This document shows, piece after piece, positions 18,219-27,434 of a stretch of 32,190 bases of DNA. This DNA is from Deltaproteobacteria bacterium (GTDB lineage Bacteria; Myxococcota_A; UBA9160; SMWR01). A program made the translations under genes and the position numbers. Position 1 is the stretch's first letter. Every line of letters begins with the position of its first letter. Under the pieces are notes generated by a model that made no database searches, was not told where the DNA came from, and saw only the letters and a program-made list of their open reading frames with translations. The stretch spans positions 1 to 32,190 of the forward strand of contig JAFDDG010000045.1 in NCBI GenBank assembly GCA_019310965.1, written 5' to 3'.

Positions 18219-20482
18219 GCGCGGCCGGCGGGCTGCGGGAGCCTCGGGTCGATCTCGCGCTGGCCCACGAGCACGGGCTCACCACCGAAGAGTGGGGGAA
18301 CGTGCTGGAGATCCTGGGGCGCACGCCCACTTTCTCGGAGCTCGGGATCTTCTCCGTGATGTGGGCGGAACACTGCTCCTACAAGTCCAGCAAGCGTTAC
18401 CTGAAGCGGCTGCCCACCGAGGGCCCGCAGGTGATCGAAGGGCCCGGAGAGAACGCGGGCGTCGTCGACATCGGCGATGGGCTCGCGGCGGTCTTCAAGA
18501 TCGAGAGCCACAACCACCCGTCGTTCATCGAGCCTCGACAGGGCGCGGCCACCGGTGTCGGCGGCATCTTGCGCGACATCTTCACGATGGGCGCGCGTCC
18601 GATCGCTTCGCTGGATTCGCTGCGCTTCGGGCCGATCGAAGATCCGAAGCACCGCTACCTGCTGCAGGGCGTCGTCGACGGGGTCGGCGGCTACGGCAAT
18701 CCGGTGGGCGTGGCGACCGTCGGCGGGGAGACGCAGTTCCACGAGTGCTACCGCGGCAACATACTCGTGAACGCCTTCAACTGCGGCGTGGTCGAGCAGG
18801 ACAAGATCTTTCTCGCCAAGGCGACGGGCATCGGCAATCCGGTGATCTACGTGGGAAGCAAGACCGGTCGCGACGGCATCCACGGCGCCAGTCTGCTGGC
18901 CTCGGCGGAGTTCGACGAAGGCAGCGAGGCCAAGCGCCCGACGGTGCAGGTGGGCGACCCCTTCACGGAGAAGTGCCTGATCGAGGCCTGCCTCGAGCTG
19001 ATGCGCACCGACGCCATCGTCGGTATCCAGGATATGGGGGCCGCGGGACTCACCTGTTCGTCCTTCGAGATGGCGAGCTCTGGCGGCACCGGCATCGATC
19101 TCGATCTCGATCTCGTTCCGCAACGCGAAGTCGGCATGACGCCCTACGAGCTGCTGCTCTCGGAGAGTCAGGAGCGCATGCTGCTCGTGGCCAGAAGCGG
19201 CGAAGAAGCGCGGGTTCTCGAGATCTTCGAACGCTGGGATCTGGATGCCGTCGTCGTCGGCCGCGTGGTCGAGGGCGGCCACATGAAGGTGGCTTGGCAC
19301 GGCCAGACCGTGGTCGACATCCCCGTCGACCCGGTGGCTGCCAACTCGCCGGAGCTCGAGCGGCAGGTCGTCGAGCCGGCGGACCTTCGCGAGCGCCAGA
19401 AGCTCGACCTCGCCGCGGTGATGCCGGAGAGCGATCTCGGCGGCGCTCTCGAGGCGTTGCTCGATTCGCCGAACCTAGGCTCCAAGGAGTGGGTCTGGCG
19501 CCAGTACGACCAGCTCGTGCAGGGTGGCACACTGATCGGGCCCGGCGGCGATGCGGCGCTGGTGCGGGTGACGCGTGAGGACGGAACGCCCACCGACAAG
19601 GCGTTGGCTCTCTCGGTCGACTGCAACCCGCGCTGGTGCTGGCTCGACCCCTACCAGGGGGCCGTCGCAGCGGTGGCCGAGGCGGCGCGCAACGTGGCGT
19701 GCACCGGCGCGAAACCGCTGGCGCTCACCAACTGTCTCAACTTCGGCAACCCCGAGAAGCCGGAGATCATGTGGGAGTTCGCCGAGGCGACCCGCGGACT
19801 GGGCGATGCGGCTCGCGCGCTCGACACCCCGGTGGTGTCGGGCAACGTCTCCTTCTACAACGAGACCTCCGGCCGTGCGATCTACCCCACGCCGACGGTG
19901 GCGGTGGTGGGGCTGCTCGAGCCCTGGCAGCGTCACGCGGTCTCGCACTTCACCTCTGTCGGACGCGACGTGGTCTTGCTCGGAGAGTCACGCGAAGAGC
20001 TCGGAGGAAGCGACTGGCTGGCCCTGCGCCGCGGCCTCGAAGCCGGGTTGCCGCCGAGCGTCGATCTCGCCCACGAGCGCGCGCTCCACGCGTTGCTGGC
20101 GGCGGGCGTCGCAGCCGGAGTCATCGAGACGGCACACGACGTGTCGAGCGGAGGTTTGGCGTTGGCGCTGGCAGAGGCGGCGCTGACGGGGCCCGAGTGG
20201 ATCGGCGCCGAGATCGAGCTCGACGATCCGCAGCGGCCGGATGCGCTGCTCTTCGGCGAGACGACCGGCCGCGTGGTTGCTGCGGGCGCGGCCGCCGAGC
20301 GACTTCTCGATCTGGCGCGCGAGCACGGCGTGCCGGCGCGACGCATCGGTCGTACCGGTGGCGATCGACTGCGGATCCGGCCCGCGGCCGGCGAGGCCTG
20401 GATCGACGCAGCGCTCGAGAGGTTGCATCATGTCTGGACCAACGCGCTGCCGCGGCGCATCGGTGCGGCCAGGGAGGAGTGA
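18215..20482 (+). CDS. purL: Phosphoribosylformylglycinamidine synthase subunit PurL (small type)
   Basis: PurL is the ATP-dependent synthetase subunit that turns FGAR plus ammonia into FGAM. At 755 residues it is the small type that needs separate PurS and PurQ, unlike the 1,300-residue fused enzyme of E. coli. Landmarks are [29 protein letters not shown] (E97 and His region), [17 protein letters not shown], and [13 protein letters not shown]. The second half repeats the fold with [26 protein letters not shown], and [14 protein letters not shown]. The ATG overlaps the purQ stop by four bases and the stop overlaps the purF start by one. The whole gene appears intact. Confidence 0.97.
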   Translation: MSAAGGLREPRVDLALAHEHGLTTEEWGNVLEILGRTPTFSELGIFSVMWAEHCSYKSSKRYLKRLPTEGPQVIEGPGENAGVVDIGDGLAAVFKIESHNHPSFIEPRQGAATGVGGILRDIFTMGARPIASLDSLRFGPIEDPKHRYLLQGVVDGVGGYGNPVGVATVGGETQFHECYRGNILVNAFNCGVVEQDKIFLAKATGIGNPVIYVGSKTGRDGIHGASLLASAEFDEGSEAKRPTVQVGDPFTEKCLIEACLELMRTDAIVGIQDMGAAGLTCSSFEMASSGGTGIDLDLDLVPQREVGMTPYELLLSESQERMLLVARSGEEARVLEIFERWDLDAVVVGRVVEGGHMKVAWHGQTVVDIPVDPVAANSPELERQVVEPADLRERQKLDLAAVMPESDLGGALEALLDSPNLGSKEWVWRQYDQLVQGGTLIGPGGDAALVRVTREDGTPTDKALALSVDCNPRWCWLDPYQGAVAAVAEAARNVACTGAKPLALTNCLNFGNPEKPEIMWEFAEATRGLGDAARALDTPVVSGNVSFYNETSGRAIYPTPTVAVVGLLEPWQRHAVSHFTSVGRDVVLLGESREELGGSDWLALRRGLEAGLPPSVDLAHERALHALLAAGVAAGVIETAHDVSSGGLALALAEAALTGPEWIGAEIELDDPQRPDALLFGETTGRVVAAGAAAERLLDLAREHGVPARRIGRTGGDRLRIRPAAGEAWIDAALERLHHVWTNALPRRIGAAREE

Positions 20483-21942
20483 TGTTCTGCCCGCGACGCA
20501 ATGCTGCACTCTTGAAGGAGCGCGAGGCCGACCGCTTCCACGATGAGTGCGGCGTCTTCGGTGTTCACGGGCACTCGGAAGCCGCGAACATCACCTACCT
20601 GGGGCTCTACGCACTGCAACATCGCGGTCAGGAAAGCTGCGGCATCGTCTCTTCGACCGGGCGCGAGCACTACGTGCACCGTTCGATGGGTCTGGTGGCC
20701 GATGTCTTCGGCGAGAAGACCCTGGAGAAGCTTCCCGGTCGCTTTGCCATCGGGCACGTGCGCTATTCGACCTCCGGCGGCAGCCAGCTGCGCAACGCGC
20801 AGCCCTTCTGCGCCACCACCGACGGCGGCACCGTCGCCATCGCTCACAACGGCAACCTGGTCAACGCACCGTCCATCCGGCGCGAGCTCGAGGGTCGGGG
20901 TGCCATCTTCAGCACCACCGCCGACAGCGAGGTGATCGTGCAGCTGCTGGCGCGTTCGCGGGAGCGATCGCTCGAAGAGCGCCTGATCGACGCGCTCAGC
21001 CGCGTGAAGGGAGCTTTCAGTCTGGTCGTGATGACGCCGGACGCCCTGATCGCGGCGCGCGATCCCCACGGCTTTCGACCGCTCTCGCTGGGGCGGCTCG
21101 ACGGCGCCTGGGTGGCGGCCAGCGAGACCTGTGCCCTCGATCTGATCGGCGCGACCTTCGAGCGCGACCTCGACCCCGGTGAGGTGGTCGTGATCCGTCG
21201 CGGCCGGCTGCGCACCCTGCGTCCCTTCACGCCCGTCGAGACCGAGCATTTCTGCGTCTTCGAGCATATCTACTTCGCGCGCCCGGATTCGAACCTGAAC
21301 CGCAACAATGTCTACACTTTCCGCAAGGAGCTGGGGCGGGCGCTGGCTCGGGAGCACGCAATTCCTGCCGACGTGGTGGTGCCGGTGCTCGATTCGGGAA
21401 ACACCGCCGCTCTCGGCTACGCGGAGGAGTCTGGCATCCCCTACGAGCAGGCGATGATCCGCAACCACTACGTGCGGCGCACCTTCATCGAGCCGGCCCA
21501 GGCGATCCGTCACTTCGGCGTGAAGGTGAAGCACAACGCCGTGCGGGGGGTGCTCGAGGGCAAGCGCATCGTATTGGTCGACGACTCGATCGTACGCGGC
21601 ACGACGCTCACGAAGCTCGTCACGATGTTGCGGTCGGCCGGCGCGCGGGAGGTGCACGTTCGCATCGCGGCGCCGCCCACCATCGGGCCGTGTTACTACG
21701 GCATCGATACGCCGACCCGTGAGGAGCTGATCGCCGCCACGCATAGCCAGGAGGAGATTCGTCGCCTGATCGGCGCCGATTCCCTGGGTTATCTCTCTCT
21801 GGAGGCGTTGAGCAAGGTGTCCGGGGGCTTGAAGCACGGCACCTGCGATGCCTGCTTCTCCGACAAGTATCCGGTTGCGGTCGAGGTCGAGAAGGTGCCG
21901 CCGCAGCTCTCGCTGTTTCGCGAAGTCGAGGAAGAGCGCTGA
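20482..21942 (+). CDS. purF: Amidophosphoribosyltransferase, Fe-S (Bacillus) type with propeptide
   Basis: PurF makes phosphoribosylamine from PRPP and glutamine, the committed step of purine synthesis. The 486-residue product has a 22-residue propeptide that would be removed to expose Cys23 (DE|CGVFGVHG). The glutaminase domain follows, with LYALQHRGQESCGI. The phosphoribosyltransferase half carries IVLVDDSIVRGTT (PRPP loop). Four cysteines, C258, C404, C455 and C458, are placed like the [4Fe-4S] ligands of the B. subtilis enzyme, so this is the oxygen-sensitive cluster-containing type rather than the E. coli type. The ATG shares one base with the purL stop. Confidence 0.96.
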   Translation: MFCPRRNAALLKEREADRFHDECGVFGVHGHSEAANITYLGLYALQHRGQESCGIVSSTGREHYVHRSMGLVADVFGEKTLEKLPGRFAIGHVRYSTSGGSQLRNAQPFCATTDGGTVAIAHNGNLVNAPSIRRELEGRGAIFSTTADSEVIVQLLARSRERSLEERLIDALSRVKGAFSLVVMTPDALIAARDPHGFRPLSLGRLDGAWVAASETCALDLIGATFERDLDPGEVVVIRRGRLRTLRPFTPVETEHFCVFEHIYFARPDSNLNRNNVYTFRKELGRALAREHAIPADVVVPVLDSGNTAALGYAEESGIPYEQAMIRNHYVRRTFIEPAQAIRHFGVKVKHNAVRGVLEGKRIVLVDDSIVRGTTLTKLVTMLRSAGAREVHVRIAAPPTIGPCYYGIDTPTREELIAATHSQEEIRRLIGADSLGYLSLEALSKVSGGLKHGTCDACFSDKYPVAVEVEKVPPQLSLFREVEEER

Positions 21943-21944
21943 CG

Positions 21945-23336
21945 GTGGTCTCCGCCATTCCCGGAATGCTCGGCCTCGGAGATTTGGAGCGAGAGATCGC
22001 TGAAGGCCGCATCGACACGGTGGTGACGGCGCTGCCGGATCTCTACGGCCGCCTGGTGGGAAAGCGCATCCACGGGCGCTTCTTTCTCGACGAAGTCGCC
22101 CGCCAGGGCATGCACGTCTGCGACTACCTGCTGGCGTGCGATATGGAGATGGATCCCACACCGGGCTACGGGTTCACGAGCTGGGATACCGGCTACGGCG
22201 ACCTGCACGCGGTGCCGGATTTCTCGACGCTGCGCGTTGCTGCCTGGCTGGAGCGCACGGCGCTGGTGCTCTGCGACGCTCACGATGCGGAGACCGGCGC
22301 GCCGGTCTCCGTGGCGCCGCGTCAGATCCTGCGCCGGCAGCTCGAGCGCGCGGCCGCCCTGGGGCTGTTTCCGTCCATGGGTAGCGAGCTCGAGTTCTAC
22401 CTGTTTCACGAGGACTACGCGGAAGCGCGCGAGGTGCGTTGGCGGGGGCTGCATCAGGGGCAGGGCTACATCGAGGACTACCACGTGCTCGCCGGCACGT
22501 TCGCCGAGCCGGTCGTCGGCGAGATCCGGCGCCTGGTGGATGCGTCGGGCGTGCCGGTCGAGTTCAGCAAGGGCGAGTGGGGTGCGGGCCAGCACGAGAT
22601 CAACCTGCGCTACGCGCCCGCGCTCGAGATGGCCGATCGCCACGTGGTGTACAAGCAGGCCGCCAAGGAGATTGCCGCGGCCAACGGCCACGCGATCACC
22701 TTCATGGCGAAGTGGGACGAGGCCATGGCCGGAAGCTCCCTGCACGTGCACATGAGCCTGCAGGGGGCCGACGGTGCGCCGCTGTTCTCCGGCGACACGC
22801 CGCTGGCCGGCACTCCGGCGCACGCATCCGACACGTTTCGCTGGTTTCTGGGTGGGCTGCTGGCCCACGTTCGCGAGCTGGCCTGCTTCCTGGCGCCGAA
22901 TCCGAACAGCTACAAGCGTTTCCGGCCGGGTACATTTGCGCCGACCGGCATCGCCTGGAGCTGGGACAATCGCACCGCCGGCTTTCGGATCGTCGGCAGC
23001 GGCACCTCCCTGCGCATTGAATGTCGCGTGCCCGGAGCCGACGCGAATCCGTACCTCACGTACGCGGCGCTGTTGGCCGCGGGCATGGCCGGCATCGAGG
23101 GGCGCGTCGACCCGGGGCCGGCCTTCGCGGGGGATGTCTATGGGGCGCAGGGTCTGCCCCAGGTGCCCCACAGCCTGGGCGAGGCCATCGCGGAGCTCGA
23201 GGCCAGCCGGCTCGCCCGAGAAGCTTTTGGCGACGCGGTGATCGAGCATCTTCTGCATTTCGTGCGGACCGAGCAGGCGGTCTTCGAGACCCGGGTCAGC
23301 GACGTCGAGCGCCTGCGCTACTTCGAGCGCGGCTGA
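21945..23336 (+). CDS. Glutamine synthetase-family amide ligase (gamma-glutamyl-amine synthetase-like)
   Basis: A 463-residue member of the glutamine synthetase superfamily, which activates glutamate with ATP and joins it to ammonia or an amine. Catalytic landmarks are intact: SELEFYLF (ExE glutamate/metal site), GAGQHEINLRY (QxEIN), AITFMAKW, GSSLHVHMSL (HVH), and NSYKRFRPGTFAP. Then come DNRTAGFRI and RIECRVPGADANPYL. The last motifs are typical of the GlnT/PuuA-like branch rather than housekeeping GlnA, so an amine substrate is likely but unknown. GTG at 21945 begins two bases after the purF stop, with GAGGAAG upstream; an in-frame ATG lies at 21966. Its place at the end of a purine operon is unusual. 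Confidence 0.88.
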   Translation: MVSAIPGMLGLGDLEREIAEGRIDTVVTALPDLYGRLVGKRIHGRFFLDEVARQGMHVCDYLLACDMEMDPTPGYGFTSWDTGYGDLHAVPDFSTLRVAAWLERTALVLCDAHDAETGAPVSVAPRQILRRQLERAAALGLFPSMGSELEFYLFHEDYAEAREVRWRGLHQGQGYIEDYHVLAGTFAEPVVGEIRRLVDASGVPVEFSKGEWGAGQHEINLRYAPALEMADRHVVYKQAAKEIAAANGHAITFMAKWDEAMAGSSLHVHMSLQGADGAPLFSGDTPLAGTPAHASDTFRWFLGGLLAHVRELACFLAPNPNSYKRFRPGTFAPTGIAWSWDNRTAGFRIVGSGTSLRIECRVPGADANPYLTYAALLAAGMAGIEGRVDPGPAFAGDVYGAQGLPQVPHSLGEAIAELEASRLAREAFGDAVIEHLLHFVRTEQAVFETRVSDVERLRYFERG

Positions 23337-23432
23337 ATTGCCCCTGAACGACGCCGCGGCAGGTCATGCCCCGACGGCGATCGGCCGATGACGGCCCCAG
23401 GGGGGCCATCCTGGCGCTCCCGAGGAGGTCGT

Positions 23433-24632
23433 TTGGCCGCAGTACGGCGGACATTGCGGGTGAGCTTCGCCGACGCCCAGGCCTTCGAGGCCGAGTACGC
23501 AGCGAACCTCCGCAACGGTGGCGTCTTCGTGGCCAGCGACGAGCCGTTCGAGCCGCGCGAGCAGGTGCGCGTGGAGCTGCTGCTCGAGTCGTGCGCCCAG
23601 TCGGTGGTGCTGGGCGGCGAAGTGGTGCACGTCTTGACGCCGGACATGGCGCAGATGGGCGCCCTGCCCGGCGTGGCCGTGCAGTTCGAAGGCGCAGTCT
23701 CGGCCGTCCGCGGGCAGCTCGAGCCGCTGCGGCTGGCGGCGGGTGTCGCGGACGAATCCAAGCGCGAATCCGGCGCTCGCCGCTCGCCGCGCACCGTGGC
23801 GCGGGTCGCGGCGGAGATCGACGGAGAGGCGGGGCAGGTGGCCGGCGTCACCCGCGACCTGAGCCAGAACGGCGTGCTCGTCTCCGTCTCCGGTGAGGGG
23901 CTGCCCGTCGGCGAGTCGATCCGCGTTGCGTTGCGCCACCCGCACACCGCCGAGCGCATGGAGGTCGACGGCGTGGTCGTCCGGCGCGAGGAGAGCGACG
24001 ACGTCATGTCGGCAGTGGCCATCGAGTTTGCGCCGCCGGAGAGCGAGTCGGGTGAGCTGTCGGATTTCGTCTCCAGCGTTCAGGCTGCCGAGCACACGCG
24101 TCGCCTGGGCGGCATCGTCGGCGACATCGCGGAGCTCGGCATCCAAAACGTGATGCAGATGTTCGTCGCCACCGGGCGCGAGGGCACACTGACGCTGCGC
24201 CACGGCGAGCTCGAGGGCGTGCTGGGGTTCCAGCAGGGCCTGCTCAAATTCTGCCGCGTGGGCCCCGTGGCGGGCATGAAGGCGCTGGTCCGACTGCTCG
24301 GCTGGGAGAGCGGCACCTTCGAGTTCCACTCGAGTCTCGATCCGGTCCAGGCGGTGGGTGCGCCGCTGCCGTTCGAGGCTGCGCTGCTGGAGGCGCTCAC
24401 GCTGTTGGACGAGGGCGCCCATGCCGAGGCCGTCGCCTTCGCTCTGGACGTCGAGCCGCGGCTGGTGTCGGAGTTGTCCGAGGCCGACCTCTCGAAGACC
24501 GAGGCCGCCGTGATCGATCTGGTTCGCGCCGGCTTCAGCGTTCGGCGCATGATCGCGGTGATTCCGGAGCCCGATCCGGAGATCCAGCGCGCGCTCGCGT
24601 CGCTGCACGAACAGGGCGTGATCGACGTGTGA
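23433..24632 (+). CDS. Two-PilZ-domain plus DUF4388 (PATAN-type) signalling protein
   Basis: A 399-residue cytosolic protein of likely c-di-GMP signalling function. The N-terminal PilZ-like domain has RRTLR (R5 and R9) but NLRNGG at 25-30, where the expected Ser is Arg, so it may not bind the dinucleotide. The second PilZ has a complete motif: R116xxxR120 and DLSQNG at 142-147. A DUF4388 domain covers about 225-330 (GIVGDIAELGIQNVMQMFVATGREG onward), and a helical C-terminus completes it. The TTG at 23433 follows GAGGAGG at four bases, a better site than the ATG at 23388. Such combinations are common in deltaproteobacteria and Myxococcota. The output partner is unknown. Confidence 0.82.
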   Translation: MAAVRRTLRVSFADAQAFEAEYAANLRNGGVFVASDEPFEPREQVRVELLLESCAQSVVLGGEVVHVLTPDMAQMGALPGVAVQFEGAVSAVRGQLEPLRLAAGVADESKRESGARRSPRTVARVAAEIDGEAGQVAGVTRDLSQNGVLVSVSGEGLPVGESIRVALRHPHTAERMEVDGVVVRREESDDVMSAVAIEFAPPESESGELSDFVSSVQAAEHTRRLGGIVGDIAELGIQNVMQMFVATGREGTLTLRHGELEGVLGFQQGLLKFCRVGPVAGMKALVRLLGWESGTFEFHSSLDPVQAVGAPLPFEAALLEALTLLDEGAHAEAVAFALDVEPRLVSELSEADLSKTEAAVIDLVRAGFSVRRMIAVIPEPDPEIQRALASLHEQGVIDV

Positions 24633-24640
24633 TAGCCTGC

Positions 24641-24658
24641 GCCTCGGCGTGCCGAGGC
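24641..24658 (+). promoter_or_regulatory. Perfect hairpin enclosing the SDR start codon
   Basis: GCCTCGG (24641-24647) pairs perfectly with CCGAGGC (24652-24658) around the loop CGTG. The GTG start codon of the SDR gene (24649-24651) is in that loop. No clear ribosome-binding site precedes it. No T-run follows, so it is not a standard terminator. Translation may depend on ribosomes arriving from the gene that stops 16 bases upstream. Confidence 0.45.
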
Positions 24659-25428
24659 GACTCGAAGGCAAGACCGCATTGATCACGGGTGCCGCCAGCG
24701 GCATCGGTCGCGAGGCGGCGCTGCTCTTCGCGGACGAGGGCGCCCGCGTCGTCGTGGCGGACCGCGCGCGCGAGGCGGGGGCTGCGGTGGTGGCGACCAT
24801 CGAGAGCGCCGGCGGGCAAGCGCGCTTCGTCGCGACCGATGTGTCTTGCGGCGACCAGGTCGCCGCCGCTGTCGCCGAGGCCGAACGCAGCTTCGGCGGG
24901 CTGCACGTGCTCTTCAACAACGCCGGCATCTTCCCCGATGCGGACGGCTCGCCCGTCGACACCGACGAGGCGGTCTGGGATCAGGTGATGCAGGTGAACC
25001 TGAAGGGCGTCTTTCTCGGCTGCAAGTACGGCATCCCCGCGCTGCTTCGGGCGGGGGGCGGCTCCATCGTGAACACGGCCTCCTTCGTCGCGGTGATGGG
25101 CGCGGCCACTTCGCAGATCGCCTACACCGCCAGCAAGGGCGGTGTGCTGGCCATGACCCGGGAGATCGCGGTCGAGTATGCGCGCCAGGGGTTGCGCGCC
25201 AATGCGCTGTGTCCCGGGCCCGTGGATACGCCGCTGCTGCAGCAGCTGCTGTCGGACCCCGCCGCCCGGGCCCGCCGCTTTGTGCACCTGCCCATGGGGC
25301 GCCTGGCTCAGGCCGGCGAGATCGCTCGTGCTGCGCTCTTCCTGGCCAGCGACGAGTCGTCCTACGTCAACGGTGCGACCTTCATGGTCGACGGTGCCAT
25401 CACGTCCGCCTACGTCACGCCGGAGTAA
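24649..25428 (+). CDS. Short-chain dehydrogenase/reductase (SDR), classical type
   Basis: A 259-residue classical SDR, an NAD(P)-dependent oxidoreductase of unknown substrate. Motifs: the cofactor loop TGAASGIG starting at residue 13, NNAG, the catalytic Ser region NTAS, the YTASK active-site pair, and the PGPVDTPLL stretch after it. The fold continues with FLASDESSYVNGATFMVDG, the usual SDR ending. The GTG at 24649 is chosen because family members begin RLEGKTALITG just there. It starts in the loop of a perfect hairpin and follows the PilZ/DUF4388 gene by 16 bases. Nothing in the context names the substrate, and a fatty-acid or steroid-type alcohol is only one option. Confidence 0.85.
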   Translation: MPRRLEGKTALITGAASGIGREAALLFADEGARVVVADRAREAGAAVVATIESAGGQARFVATDVSCGDQVAAAVAEAERSFGGLHVLFNNAGIFPDADGSPVDTDEAVWDQVMQVNLKGVFLGCKYGIPALLRAGGGSIVNTASFVAVMGAATSQIAYTASKGGVLAMTREIAVEYARQGLRANALCPGPVDTPLLQQLLSDPAARARRFVHLPMGRLAQAGEIARAALFLASDESSYVNGATFMVDGAITSAYVTPE

Positions 25429-25451
25429 CGGCCTCACCCTTGGGGCAGGCC

Positions 25452-25613
25452 AGAGGCCATCTCATAAACCCCTCGGTCGCCAGTCACCTGCCTTCGACCC
25501 GATCTCTGCGTTGCGAAATCTCGCCGGTGCAACGGCTATGGCTGCGATTTCGCACCTTGATCTCGGGCCGAATTCAGGCGTCTGGCTCGGTCGGGGTCTA
25601 TGAGATGGTCTCT
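25452..25613. repeat. 162-bp imperfect palindromic element (MITE/REP-like)
   Basis: The left arm begins AGAGGCCATCTCATAAACCCC and the right arm, read in reverse complement, begins AGAGACCATCTCATAGACCCC. Matching continues with gaps through GCCAG, CCTG, TTCG-CCCGA, and a perfect nine-base stem TGCGAAATC (25512-25520) / GATTTCGCA (25546-25554). The centre has GCCG/CGGC inside. No transposase and no clear target duplication is seen. It lies between the convergent SDR and calcium-loop protein genes and overlaps the 3' end of the latter. A non-autonomous repeat or mobile hairpin element is the best reading; its copy number elsewhere is unknown. Confidence 0.6.
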
Positions 25614-27369
25614 AGCGTGAGAGAGCTCCCGGCTCACCAGCTTGTCGGCCCGGTACTGGCTGCGGATGTCGATCGTGCCATCGCCGTCCACGTCTTCTTC
25701 CCGCAGGCGAACGCGCCCGTCCGCGGCAAGGCGGTCGAAAGTGTCGAGGCGTCCGTCCGCGTCGCGATCCTGCGCCTGCAGGCGCAGTGCGCCCCCCGAG
25801 TAGTACAGGATGCGCTCCGGCGCGCCATCGGCGTTGCGATCGACCTCGACGCGAGTGAGGCTGGTGCCGTCGCCGGCGAGCACGAGGCGCAGCTGCGGGC
25901 GTCCCGAGTTGCCCGCCTCCTCCCAGATTTCGGCGCGCCGGTCGCCTGCGTAACCGATCCAGCGATCGGGTGTGCCATCGCGGTCGGTGTCTTCTTCGCG
26001 CAGTAGCGGCAGAGTGTCGTGCTCGGAGAAGTAGTAGCGCGCGAGCTCACCACCGTCCGGTGCCAGGGCTGCGCGCGCGCGAATCGTGCCGCCGGCCCGC
26101 TGCCGCGCGAGACTCACACCGAAGCTCTCGTGCGCGGGGAGCGCCACCGGTGTCAGCGCGTCGAGCGTGTTCGGCCTCGGCAGTCGCGCCTCTTCGCTGA
26201 GCACCGCCAGCGCCGCCAGCAGGGCCTCGTGGCGCGCGCGTTCGGCGGCGAGCTGCGCCTCGATGGCGGCGCGCTGGGCGGCGCTCATGCGCGGATCGAG
26301 CCTGTCACCAGCGGAGCGCCCGCGCCGCGCCAGTTCTCGAGAGAGCGCGAGGGTGGCGGCCAGGTCGCGCACGTAGCTGCCGGGGATCGGGTCGTCCGGG
26401 TCGAGGCTGGCTGCACGCTCGAAGGCCTGCAGCGCGTCGGCCAGACGGCCGCTGGCCAGCAGGCGTCGCCCCTCGGTCAGTGTGGCTTCGATGTGCTGCT
26501 CAACCTCCGGGAAGAGCGCGCGCAGTGCGCCGGTGTCCCAGGCTCCCGACGCGAGGCCCCGCGTTTCGACGAGCTCCCGGACCCGGGGCAGCGCGAGCGC
26601 GCGCTCGAGAGCCCGCGCGATGCTCTCGCGGCGCCAGCCGCGCGCCAGCCGCGGCTCGTCGATTACCTGCCGCACCCAGCCCGGCCCCGTCGTCGCCTCA
26701 CCCGGGCGCTCGGCGGCAATGCGCAGCTGCGCGAGCCCGAAGCGCCCATCTTTCACCGTGTCTCCGCAGTAGATGCGGTCGACGCGCAGGCTGATCACGC
26801 CGCGCGCGGGCTCCGGCGCCAGCCCGGCCCGGGCCGCAGCGATGCTGTCGAAGCCTGCGTGAACGAGCCGGATGCCGGGCAGGCGCACGCGCAAGCGCTG
26901 CTCGAGCTCCTCGGCGATCTCTCCGTCGGGCCACGCGCGCGGGCGCCGCTCGGCGCGCACGGCTGGGTCCGGTGCCAGCAACACGATCAGCAGCTGCCCG
27001 GGGCCTGTGGGCAGGGCCTCGCTCGGCAGCGGCCCGGGCGGGGGGTCGAGCGCATCGGCGCGGCGCCTCGCCGTCTCGGCCGCGACGGCTCGTCCGAGGG
27101 CGTCGAGGATGCGTGCGTGTGCGCGGTGCAGTGCGGCGGAGCCGGGGCGTGCCCGCAGGCCATGGGTCACCACCGCCTCGGCCTGCTCGACATTGCCGCG
27201 TCCCAGCAGTGAGCGGGCGCTGCGCACAGCGTGCTGTGCGGTCGCGTTCGCGGTCGCGTTCGCGGGGCTCGCGCACTTCCGGAATGCCCACCCCGCGCGG
27301 CGTGTCGGAGCCCGCCGGGCTCGTCGCTGCGCAGAGGGCGAGGGCGGCCGCGAGGCTGACGCGGAGCAG
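25536..27369 (-). CDS. Secreted protein with calcium-loop-like repeats; apparent frameshift near the N-terminus
   Basis: Not recognised as a named gene. On the minus strand a CTG at 27369, preceded by GGGAGGG six bases away, opens a signal peptide (LLRVSLAAALALCAATSPAGS) in one frame. The rest of the protein, from about QHAVRSARSLLGRGNVEQ near 27235 on, is in another frame; that frame opens at a TTG at 27413 but has no signal peptide there. The switch point lies near a 12-base tandem repeat at 27240-27263. The main frame holds TPR-like helical segments, an Ala/Arg-rich middle, and four calcium-loop-like repeats (DTDRDGTPD, DRNADGAPE, DRDADGRLD, DVDGDGTID) between about 25660 and 25995. The last 26 codons and the stop are inside the palindromic element. 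Similar repeat proteins occur in Myxococcota, but function is unknown. Confidence 0.68.
27240..27263. repeat. Two tandem copies of a 12-bp unit
   Basis: GGTCGCGTTCGC occurs twice in direct succession (27240-27251 and 27252-27263). It lies where the secreted protein gene changes reading frame, so it may mark slippage or a sequencing or assembly error. Confidence 0.7.
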
Positions 27370-27434
27370 GGCGCGCCCTCCCGCAGTGGACTCCGCGCGC
27401 CCGGTCGAGTCAAATGCGCGCAGCGGCCGCGCCG

